A DNA stretch of 64,000 nucleotides, from the NCBI RefSeq assembly GCF_046244365.1, contig NZ_CP176395.1, forward strand, positions 1,798,001-1,862,000, given 5' to 3'. This document shows, piece by piece, positions 1 to 6,677 of this stretch. Position 1 is the first letter of the stretch. Each line of letters starts with the position of its first letter. Made by a program: the position numbers and the translations under genes. The stretch comes from Paenibacillus_V sp046244365. Lineage in GTDB: Bacteria > Bacillota > Bacilli > Paenibacillales > NBRC-103111. The notes under the pieces were generated by a model. That model made no database searches. It was not told where the DNA came from and saw only the letters and a program-made list of their open reading frames with translations.

Positions 1-261
1 TCGCTGATGCTGGGCGCGTACTTGAAGGAAGGACTCGAGAGGCTGGAAAGCCCGCTCGTTCGCGAAATTCGCGGCAAAGGGCTGTTTATCGGCATCGAGC
101 TGTACGAGAAAGCGCGCCCGTATTGCGAGCGTTTGATGGCGGAAGGCCTCTTGTGCAAAGAAACGCATGACCACACGATTCGCCTGGCCCCGCCGCTGAC
201 GGTGACGAAGGAACAGCTCGATTGGGCGTTGGAAAGGATAGCGGGCGTGCTGGCCGGATAG
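1..261 (+). CDS. rocD: Ornithine aminotransferase, C-terminal part (gene cut by window edge)
   Basis: The reading frame is open from the first base and ends at a TAG, giving the last ~86 residues of a class III PLP aminotransferase. The segment GKGLFIGIEL followed by an AEGLL-type strand and HTIRLAPPLTVTKEQLD is typical of the small C-terminal domain of ornithine-oxoacid transaminase. This enzyme converts ornithine and 2-oxoglutarate to glutamate semialdehyde and glutamate in cytoplasmic arginine/ornithine breakdown. The arginase gene starts 46 nt downstream on the same strand, which fits a roc-type catabolic operon and supports the assignment. The PLP lysine lies outside the window, so another class III aminotransferase cannot be strictly excluded. 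Confidence 0.8.
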   Translation, partial: SLMLGAYLKEGLERLESPLVREIRGKGLFIGIELYEKARPYCERLMAEGLLCKETHDHTIRLAPPLTVTKEQLDWALERIAGVLAG

Positions 262-307
262 CGATGCTTTGCCGACAGACGATACGACCGATGGGGAGGC
301 TGCCGCT

Positions 308-1222
308 ATGAATGGACGGGTAGGGAAGGAATTGTCGATCATCGGGGTGCCGATGGATCTCGGAGCCGATCGGCGAGGCGTCGATATGGGGCCGAGCAGC
401 ATCCGGTGCGCAGGCGTGGAGCAGAGGCTGGAGGAGCTTGGCTTCAACGTCGCCGACGAAGGCGATCTGGTCGTCAGAAGAGCGAAGCATCATTCCGACG
501 TGCCGGAATCCAATTTGAAATACTTATACGAGATCGTTAGGGTGAACGAGGAGCTTTGCGAAACGGTGGAAGGCGCTGTCGCCAGGGGCCGGTTTCCGCT
601 GGTTCTGGGCGGCGATCACAGCATTGCTATCGGCACGCTGGCCGGTCTGCGAAGGCAAAAAGCGGATGTCGGCGTCATCTGGTACGATTCCCACGGCGAC
701 GTCAATACGGCGGAAACGTCGCCCTCTGGCAATATTCACGGCATGGCGCTTGCCGTCGCGATGGGCTACGGGCACCCGCTGCTGACCGCTATCGGAGGAG
801 ATCGTCCGAAGGTGAAGCCGGAACACGTCGTCATCATCGGCGCCCGTTCGCTTGACCCGGGGGAACGGGTATTTCTGAAGAAGCTCGGCGTAACGGTGTT
901 CACGATGCATGAAGTCGACCGGTTGGGCATAACCAAGGTGATGGAGCGGGCGATCGAAATCGTGTCCGACGGTACGGACGGCGTTCACCTTAGCCTCGAT
1001 CTGGATGGAGTGGATCCGAGGGACGCGCCGGGAGTGGGAACGCCTGTACCGTCGGGCATCAGTTTGCGGGAAAGCCTGCTCGCCATGGAACTGCTCGCGG
1101 ACGCAGGGGTGGTGACTAGCGCCGAATTCGTCGAGGTGAACCCGACGCTCGACATCCAGAATCAAACGGCGAAGGCGGCGGTCGAGCTGATCGCGTCGCT
1201 TATGGGCGAGAAGATCATGTAG
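308..1222 (+). CDS. rocF: Arginase
   Basis: A 304-residue ureohydrolase, the usual length for bacterial arginase, which hydrolyses arginine to ornithine and urea with a dimanganese centre. All metal-ligand motifs are visible: GGDHS (His ~104), DSHGD (Asp ~127, His ~129, Asp ~131) and SLDLDGVDP (Asp ~231 and ~233). The stretch NTAETSPSGNIHG is characteristic of arginase rather than agmatinase. The ATG at 308 is chosen because a GGGGAGG ribosome site ends about 10 nt before it. An in-frame TTG at 269 would add 13 residues with no such site. It directly follows the aminotransferase that uses its product ornithine. A strong terminator follows. Confidence 0.93.
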   Translation: MNGRVGKELSIIGVPMDLGADRRGVDMGPSSIRCAGVEQRLEELGFNVADEGDLVVRRAKHHSDVPESNLKYLYEIVRVNEELCETVEGAVARGRFPLVLGGDHSIAIGTLAGLRRQKADVGVIWYDSHGDVNTAETSPSGNIHGMALAVAMGYGHPLLTAIGGDRPKVKPEHVVIIGARSLDPGERVFLKKLGVTVFTMHEVDRLGITKVMERAIEIVSDGTDGVHLSLDLDGVDPRDAPGVGTPVPSGISLRESLLAMELLADAGVVTSAEFVEVNPTLDIQNQTAKAAVELIASLMGEKIM

Positions 1223-1237
1223 CCGTTAGGGCAAAGC

Positions 1238-1284
1238 AAGGCTGTACGGAAGCAAACGGTTTGCTTTCGTACAGCCTTCTTTTT
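1238..1284 (+). terminator. Terminator after arginase
   Basis: A long inverted repeat (AAGGCTGTACGGAAGCAAAC paired with GTTTGCTTTCGTACAGCCTT) is followed by CTTTTT. It ends the rocD-rocF transcript. Confidence 0.85.
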
Positions 1285-1433
1285 ATGATTGCCGGTCGAA
1301 CGCGGTATTCTGCGGCTGCTGATTCCGGCGTATGGACAACAGCTGTTCGAATCCAGCTGTGAAACCGGTATGAATGCAAAATACATGACGAAGCAGAGAA
1401 CAAACAGAACCAACTGCGCCATGCTTCTTCATG

Positions 1434-1465
1434 AAAAAAGACTGCTTCCGTCAAGGAAGCAGTCC
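1434..1465 (-). terminator. Terminator after sulfatase (minus strand)
   Basis: The inverted repeat GACTGCTTCC / GGAAGCAGTC with a 5-nt loop is followed on the minus strand by TTTTTT. It lies just past the stop codon of the minus-strand sulfatase gene. The rest of 1285-1497 holds no gene I can support. Confidence 0.8.
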
Positions 1466-1497
1466 GTTTAGCGGGGGCTTGGATTGTTGTCGAGGCT

Positions 1498-3021
1498 TTA
1501 CGCCCCCCAGATCCGAGGCATCGGCATAGACTCTTTGCCTAGCTCAGCCCAGAGGAACTTGAGCATCAGTTCGCTCTTTATCCGGCTGTAATCCGCATCG
1601 TCCCATCGATTGTTCAGCTCTCCGGGATCCTCCTGAAGGTCGAACAGCTCGCCGTACGTTTGGTTGTAGTAGACCGTCAGCTTATAGCGGTCGTTTACGT
1701 ACGTTTTTTGGTGGATGGTCGTCGGCTCATGACGGAATTCGCAGATCGCGTGATCGCGCGCTTGCTCCTGTTCGCCGAGCCATACTTTGCTTTGATCGAG
1801 TCCGGTCATCGCATGCGGAACGGCAATGCCGCACAGGCTCAGGAAGGTTGGCGCCAGGTCGACAAGCGACTGTATGGACGGGCTGACCCGCCCGGCGGGG
1901 ACCTGGCCCGGATAGCGGACGATGAACGGAAGCTTGATTAGGTCCTCGTAGTGGAAGCCGCCTTTGGCCTGCAAGCCGTGCTGACCGAAGAAATGGCCGT
2001 GGTCGGTCGTAAATACGACAACGGTATTTTCCGAAAGGCCGAGCTCGTCGAGCTTGTCGAGAATGCGGCCGATATATTTGTCCATCAGGCTGATCATGCC
2101 GTAATACGTGGCTACCAGCCGCTTACGCTCATTTTCGTCGTCGATCAGATGCGAATGATAGCCGTGAATGCCGATTCCGGTTTCGCGCAAGTGGGAGAAG
2201 TCCGGCTTCCTCTCTTGGGTCATGCCGAAATGAGGCGGGTTGTTTACGTGCTCGCCCGGCGTTACCGACGGTATCGTCAGCTTGTCGGGGTCGTACATCG
2301 TATCCCATGGCGCTGGCGCCAGGTAGTCCGGGTGCGGATCGAAAAAGCTCGCCCACAAGAAAAACGGCTCATCCTGCTCCTTGTATCCTTCCAGCAGCGA
2401 ATTGGATCGTTCGGCAATCCACGTATTGTAGTGGTAGTCCTCCGGAATCGGCCAGGAATGCTTGATCGAGCGATCCATCGTTCCGGTTGGCGCCAAGAAA
2501 TAATCCCGCCAGTTCGTACAGCCCTTCTCCTCCATCCACAGCGCGTAATGCTGGCCGACATGAGCCTCATTCGTATGATTGCGCGCCAGTTCCGCACGCT
2601 CGAAGCCGTAGAACGGCCCTTCGAAGTCCCGCCAGTATTCCAAATCCTGCAAAAGCGGGTACGACTCCAGCGACGGATATTCGTCGGTTCCGCGCAGCGG
2701 CTGGAAATGCGCTTTGCCGACAAGCGCCGTCCGGTAGCCGGCTTTCATAAAATCCTCGCCGACCGTATGCCGGTCCTCAAGCAGCTTCGTGCCTAGCGTC
2801 CATGCGCCATGCTGGCTCGGATATTGTCCGGTTATGATCGAGGCGCGCGTCGGCATGCAGGTCGGGTTGGGGCAGTAGGCCCGGGTGTATGTCGTCCCTT
2901 CGCGGACAAGCCGGTCCAGGTTCGGCGTAGATAGCTCGGGGTTAAACGCCCCGATCGTATTCCAATGCTGCTGATCGCTTGTGATTAGCAAAATGTTCGT
3001 TTTTTTTGGTTTAGTCGTCAT
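1498..3021 (-). CDS. Sulfatase family hydrolase (type I, Cys-type)
   Basis: A 507-residue alkaline-phosphatase-superfamily sulfatase. The N-terminal strand NILLITSDQQHW carries metal ligand Asp16. The signature CMPTRASIITG starts at Cys55, the residue that must be oxidised to formylglycine (pattern C-x-P-x-R). Downstream TTDHGHFFGQHG supplies further metal ligands, and a GGFHYEDLIKLPFIVRYPG segment is typical of the family. No signal peptide is seen, so it is probably cytoplasmic and acts on imported sulfated sugars or on phosphonate or sulfate esters. No formylglycine-generating enzyme gene lies in the window. It is divergent from an AraC-type regulator, its likely controller. A GGAGG site 7-8 nt upstream supports the ATG at 3021. 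Substrate unknown. Confidence 0.9.
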   Translation of the reverse strand: MTTKPKKTNILLITSDQQHWNTIGAFNPELSTPNLDRLVREGTTYTRAYCPNPTCMPTRASIITGQYPSQHGAWTLGTKLLEDRHTVGEDFMKAGYRTALVGKAHFQPLRGTDEYPSLESYPLLQDLEYWRDFEGPFYGFERAELARNHTNEAHVGQHYALWMEEKGCTNWRDYFLAPTGTMDRSIKHSWPIPEDYHYNTWIAERSNSLLEGYKEQDEPFFLWASFFDPHPDYLAPAPWDTMYDPDKLTIPSVTPGEHVNNPPHFGMTQERKPDFSHLRETGIGIHGYHSHLIDDENERKRLVATYYGMISLMDKYIGRILDKLDELGLSENTVVVFTTDHGHFFGQHGLQAKGGFHYEDLIKLPFIVRYPGQVPAGRVSPSIQSLVDLAPTFLSLCGIAVPHAMTGLDQSKVWLGEQEQARDHAICEFRHEPTTIHQKTYVNDRYKLTVYYNQTYGELFDLQEDPGELNNRWDDADYSRIKSELMLKFLWAELGKESMPMPRIWGA

Positions 3022-3117
3022 CGGGTGGCCTCCGTTTTGTTATACTATTCGTGCGCATTTATGTATTTATCATAATGGAACTGTCGCTGAGACAGAATGG
3101 CATTCGGTTTGGTTCGA

Positions 3118-3146
3118 TTGTCATTTTGTTCGGTGATTGGTATAGA
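3118..3146 (+). promoter_or_regulatory. Sigma-A-like promoter of the AraC regulator gene
   Basis: TTGTCA, a 17-nt spacer and TATAGA lie ~100 nt before the AraC start codon. A small CTGTC-GCTGA-GACAG inverted repeat just upstream (about 3081-3095) could be a regulator site in this divergent region. Confidence 0.45.
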
Positions 3147-3186
3147 ACGGTTAGTGCTGATGCCGGACGTTGCGGGAGGTAACGGA

Positions 3187-3243
3187 ATGAGGATGAAGGA
3201 GAAAACATCGGCTCGGATGACCGGGAAGACGTGCGGGAGGTAG
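3187..3243 (+). other. Possible 18-codon leader ORF from a duplicated start region
   Basis: The ribosome site and start of the AraC gene are present twice with a 61-nt period: GCGGGAGGTAACGGAATGAGG at ~3173 and GCGGGAGGTAGCGGAATGAGG at ~3234. The first copy opens an 18-codon frame beginning MRMKEKTSARM whose TAG stop sits inside the second ribosome site. Reading frames of the two copies differ. It may be a leader peptide that couples translation to the regulator, or only a recent tandem duplication. Confidence 0.3.
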
Positions 3244-3247
3244 CGGA

Positions 3248-4204
3248 ATGAGGACTAAGGAGAAATTTTCGGCGGAAACGGCCGGGATGACGGAGTACGG
3301 TCACGAGTTTGCGGAGCATCTGCTTTATGCCCCCTCCGGGTGGGAGAAGGATAGCGGTATTTGGCCGGTTCGGGCCGGAACGAATGTGGCCAAGACCAAT
3401 TACCGGGTAGGGCCTAAAATTATCGAGTGGTACAGTCTGCATGCCGTCCGTTCCGGAAAAGTAAGCTTGTCCTTCGGTACGGAGACGGTTGAGCTGGAAA
3501 AGGGCGATATGTTCTGCTTGTTCCCGGGCGTGACTTACGATTACAAAATCGTGCCTTCCTGTGCGCCGCTTTTGCTAGGCTGGGCGGCGTTTAACGGAGG
3601 GCAGTCAAGATGGCTGCTCGAGCTTGGCGGGTTGAAGCCGCAGTGTCCTTATGCACGTTCGGCATATAAAGGGGAGGCCCGAGAAGCGTTCGAGGAGCTC
3701 CTCGGACAATTCCGTTGTTCCTTGCAGCGCGAATCCGGGGGAACCGGGAGCTATTTGAAGCTGGTGTCGCTGCTGTATCGCTTGTTCGACCGGATCGAGG
3801 CACAACGGCAGCATCCGAATACGGCACCCAAGCAGAATGAATGGGTGGAACGAAGCGAAGCCTTCATGCGCACGCATTTTATGGAAGGGATATCGGTAGA
3901 TGATGCGGCAAAGCATGCAGGTGTTTCCCGCTCGCACTTTTCCGTCGTCTTTACGCGGCAGACGGGCGACTCGCCTATGCGCTTCCTGCAGAAGCTGCGG
4001 ATGGAGAAGGCGGCGGGTATGCTGCAAGAATCGGCGCTGCCCGTAACGGAAATCGCGCTGTCGCTCGGTTACCCCGATTTATTTGCTTTTACGCGCGCGT
4101 TCAGCCGGTACTACGGCCTGCCTCCCAGCAAATTCAGAGAGAGTAATGAAAGCATTGCCAAGTATGAGGATGGCGAAAGCACAGAAAATTTTGCTGGTAA
4201 GTGA
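3248..4204 (+). CDS. AraC family transcriptional regulator
   Basis: A 318-residue regulator. The N-terminal half (~30-160) is a cupin-like sensing domain (KGDMFCLFPGVTYDYKI). The C-terminal ~100 residues hold the two helix-turn-helix motifs of the AraC/XylS family, including VSRSHFSVVFTRQTGDSP and the second-helix signature around SLGYPDLFAFTRAFSRYYG. It is transcribed divergently from the sulfatase gene and probably controls it in response to a sugar ligand. Its start lies in a duplicated ribosome-site/start segment. The last ~20 residues are poorly conserved in type. Confidence 0.9.
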   Translation: MRTKEKFSAETAGMTEYGHEFAEHLLYAPSGWEKDSGIWPVRAGTNVAKTNYRVGPKIIEWYSLHAVRSGKVSLSFGTETVELEKGDMFCLFPGVTYDYKIVPSCAPLLLGWAAFNGGQSRWLLELGGLKPQCPYARSAYKGEAREAFEELLGQFRCSLQRESGGTGSYLKLVSLLYRLFDRIEAQRQHPNTAPKQNEWVERSEAFMRTHFMEGISVDDAAKHAGVSRSHFSVVFTRQTGDSPMRFLQKLRMEKAAGMLQESALPVTEIALSLGYPDLFAFTRAFSRYYGLPPSKFRESNESIAKYEDGESTENFAGK

Positions 4205-4382
4205 GGGAGAGCAGTTCGGTGGGGTATAGGGCATACAAATAAGGGGTTTAGGCGGGAAGAAAGGCGGAACGGGAGAACAAATGTGCAGGCATGCCTGGTG
4301 CGCTTGTTAAGTGCTTAGACGCATAGTAAAGATATGATAAAGCTGAGTCGAGGGTCAGATAAGCAGGAGGGGGATAAGGGCT

Positions 4383-5066
4383 GAGTAGTGTGCTAAGACC
4401 TGAAGTAGTGTGCAAAGAGCTGAGTAGTGTGCAAAGAGCTAAGCAGTGTGCTAAGACCTGAAGTAGTGTGCAAAGAACCTGAGCAGAGTGCTAAGAGCTG
4501 AGCAGTGTGCTAAGAGCTGAGTAGTGTGCAAAGAGCTAAGCAGTGTGCTAAGACCTGAAGTAGTGTGCAAAGAACCTGAGTAGTGTGCTAGGACCTGAAG
4601 TAGTGTGCTAAGAGCCTGAGTAGTGTGCTAAGAGCCTGTGTAGTGTGCTAAGAACCTGAGCAGTGTGCTAAGAGCAGCTGAGTGGTGTGCTAAGAGCTGA
4701 AGTAGTGTGCTAAGACCTGAGTAGTGCGCTATGACCTGAGTAGTGTGCTAAGAATGGAGTAGTGTGCTAAGACCTGAAGTAGTGTGCTAAGAACCTGAGC
4801 AGTGTGCAAAGAACTTGAGTAGTGTGCAAAGAGCTGAATAGTGTGCAAAGAGCTAAGTAGTGTGCTAAGACCTGAGTAGAGTGCAAAGAGCCTGAGTAGT
4901 GTGCTAAGAGCTGTTTAGTGTGCAAAGAGCTGAGTAGTGTGCAAAGAGCCTGAGTAGTGTATAAAAAACCTAAGTAGTGTGCTAAGACCTGAAAGTGTGC
5001 TAAGAGTTGAGCAGGGTGCTAAGAGCTGAGTAGTGTGCAAAGAACCTGAGTGGTGAGCAATGAAAC
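4383..5066. repeat. Degenerate tandem array of ~35 units of 19-22 nt
   Basis: About 35 head-to-tail copies of a 19-22 nt unit with consensus GAGTAGTGTGCTAAGACCT run without interruption. The main variants are T/A in GTGC(T/A)AAGA and G/C or AC in the AGAGCT/AGACCT/AGAACCT tail. Unit length varies by 1-3 nt, so no single reading frame is kept and stop codons occur in several frames. There are no unique spacers, so it is not a CRISPR array. The gene-free stretch 4205-5686 consists of this array, a short unique part and the palindrome cluster that follows. Function unknown. Confidence 0.9.
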
Positions 5067-5225
5067 TAGGGTACTGCGGAGCATTAAGCATTGAATGGTC
5101 GACTGCCAACACGTGTCGCCCCACCGCGCGCTGGGAGCTGTGCACCAGATTCGAGGCTCCTTCTGGCGAGGAACCGACTTTGACAAGCTGGTGAGTGCGA
5201 TGCAGCACAGAGAACTGCTGTAGAT

Positions 5226-5437
5226 GAGAGTTAGTGAATCTAGCTTCACTAATAATGAACTAAAGTTCATTATTTGAGCTGAATTGGGGTTTAATAAACC
5301 CGATAATGAACCCAGCTTCACTATTAGTGAACCTAACGGCAAAATAGCGACGTCTGGTTCACTATTCGCAGGTAAAGCTTATTTCTGCCCCGGGATAGTG
5401 AACTTTGCTTCACTAATAGTGAAGCAAAGTTCACTAT
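5226..5437. repeat. Cluster of TAGTGAA...TTCACTA palindromes
   Basis: Several small palindromes built from TAGTGAA/TTCACTA lie side by side, with a GGGTTTAATAAACCC hairpin between them. The last, 5395-5437, is a 43-nt palindrome with perfect 21-nt arms around a single A; the arm starts ATAGTGAACTTTGC. A related cluster occurs at 45604-45800. This resembles a dispersed REP-like intergenic repeat family. Confidence 0.8.
5319..5368 (+). repeat. 50-nt dispersed repeat, copy 1
   Basis: The reverse complement of this 50-nt segment matches 45687-45736 with 3 mismatches by my alignment. The shared core includes ATAGTGAACCAGACGTCGCT in the orientation of copy 2. Confidence 0.85.
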
Positions 5438-5633
5438 GGAACGGAAATGCTCAACAACCCCTTCACAGCATCTGTGTGCGCAAAAATGCTTACCCGCTCT
5501 CACCCTCCGATTTCACGCCTCCGCACTCAAGCTCCGCACTCAAGCTCCACACTCACCCTCCGGACTCAAGCTCCCGCGTGTACGGCAAGCATAAACGTAA
5601 ACCTGCCCGTTCAGCTGGCTCCCGTTCATAGCA

Positions 5634-5662
5634 AAAACCGCCGGAATGAATCCGACGGTTTC
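5634..5662 (-). terminator. Terminator after small membrane protein gene
   Basis: On the minus strand AAACCGTCGGA and TCCGGCGGTTTTT form a hairpin ending in T residues, 25 nt past the stop of the 46-residue gene. Confidence 0.65.
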
Positions 5663-5686
5663 TTAAGCTCTCGAGGAGCTTTCCTT

Positions 5687-5827
5687 TTAGTAAAGCGTAA
5701 TGATTGTGGCTACCACCGCAATAATCAGGCAAACGCCGAACATAACGCCAAAGCCAATGCCTACGTCTAAAAAGTCATTGCGCGGTTCTTCGTTTACGTG
5801 CAGTTCCGGATGTTTTGGATCGCTCAT
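5687..5827 (-). CDS. Small single-pass membrane protein, YqzM-like
   Basis: A 46-residue protein with a charged N-terminus (MSDPKHPELHVNEEPRNDF) and one membrane helix (~22-45, GIGFGVMFGVCLIIAVVA). Size and layout, with an NEEPRND segment before one C-terminal helix, resemble the YqzM family of small Bacillales membrane proteins of unknown function. An AGGAGGT site 7 nt before the ATG is excellent. It follows a possible small ORF whose stop overlaps this site, and it has its own terminator. Confidence 0.7.
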   Translation of the reverse strand: MSDPKHPELHVNEEPRNDFLDVGIGFGVMFGVCLIIAVVATIITLY

Positions 5828-5838
5828 GGGATGACCTC

Positions 5839-6018
5839 CTAACTCCTGATCGGATAAAGATTGCTTCTAGGCACGCCGTAAAGCTTGCCGCTTTTGATCG
5901 TTTCGACAGGGCCGCTGGCAAAGTGCACCGGCCGACGCTGCTTACAAATACGCAGCTTTATAGGCGGCGAGCCGTCAAACCGCCGTTTCCTTAATGTTCT
6001 AAGGAGTAGTATACCCAA
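5839..6018 (-). CDS. Possible small basic protein (start uncertain)
   Basis: The frame encodes up to 59 residues from a TTG at 6018. Its C-terminal ~45 residues (RFDGSPPIKLRICKQRRP, then VHFASGPVETIKSGKLYGVP) look like real protein rather than random frame. The TAG stop lies in the ribosome site of the YqzM-like gene, as in an operon. A minus-strand promoter-like pair (TTTACA, 18 nt, TATACT) lies at about 6009-6038, which would place the TTG upstream of the transcript start, so the true start is unclear. I do not recognise a family. Confidence 0.35.
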   Translation of the reverse strand: MGILLLRTLRKRRFDGSPPIKLRICKQRRPVHFASGPVETIKSGKLYGVPRSNLYPIRS

Positions 6019-6137
6019 CTTTCCGCCAAATTGTAAAGCATTCGGGCAGGGGAGTTGTGACAATTCTGAAACAAGACCGGAAGACGGCTGGGCTGGAATG
6101 AATTCGAGCTCATGAAATATACATTGGCGGGGTATAC

Positions 6138-6167
6138 TTTACATGTTGATAGCTGCTATTGTATCAT
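6138..6167 (+). promoter_or_regulatory. Probable promoter of trxA
   Basis: TTTACA, an 18-nt spacer and TATCAT end ~40 nt before the thioredoxin start codon. The 5828-6205 stretch otherwise holds the possible minus-strand small gene. Confidence 0.4.
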
Positions 6168-6205
6168 AAGGAAGATGACTGATTGATACGAATGGAGGAA
6201 GAACC

Positions 6206-6517
6206 ATGGCTATAGTTAGCGTAACCGATCAATCCTTTAAAGGCGAAGTCGAAAGCACCGGTACGGTGTTGGTTGATTTTTGGGCTCCATGGTGCGGTCC
6301 GTGCAAAATGCTGGCACCGGTACTGGAAGAGCTGGATAAAGAAGTAGAAATCAAAATCGCGAAGGTGAACGTCGACGACAACCAAGAGTCGGCCGGACGT
6401 TTCGGCGTTATGAGCATTCCGACGCTGATTCTGTTTAAAGACGGACAACCCGTCGACAAAGTGGTCGGCTTTAAATCGAAGGACGATCTGAAAAACTTCG
6501 TAGCGCGCCACCAATAA
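6206..6517 (+). CDS. trxA: Thioredoxin
   Basis: A 103-residue thioredoxin with the redox motif WCGPCK (Cys30, Cys33), the conserved VDFWAPWCGPC strand and the cis-proline loop MSIPTL. It is a cytoplasmic disulfide reductase serving ribonucleotide reductase, peroxiredoxins and methionine sulfoxide reductase, and is itself reduced by thioredoxin reductase. The GGAGGAAG site 5-6 nt before the ATG is strong. It stands upstream of uvrC, an arrangement also seen in Bacillus, with a 160-nt gap and no clear terminator between them. Confidence 0.97.
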   Translation: MAIVSVTDQSFKGEVESTGTVLVDFWAPWCGPCKMLAPVLEELDKEVEIKIAKVNVDDNQESAGRFGVMSIPTLILFKDGQPVDKVVGFKSKDDLKNFVARHQ

Positions 6518-6677
6518 TTTGCAGCAAAGCGAACACATGTGCGAAAAGCTCTTTTTCTGCTATACTGTAACTTGCTAGGAAGCAAGTTGCAGCGCCCCTC
6601 GCGGGTGACGGCAGGAAAGGGCTTTTTCTTTGTTTTCCGCTCATTATTAGTTCATGGCAAAGGAAGCGTGATCGCTC

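Noticed and set aside
4383..5066. CRISPR array
   Set aside because: Units of 19-22 nt follow each other directly, with no unique spacers and no cas genes nearby.
5284..5770. Two overlapping plus-strand ORFs of 107-115 codons
   Set aside because: They run through palindromic repeats and a simple CTCC-rich stretch, and overlap the minus-strand small gene with its good ribosome site.
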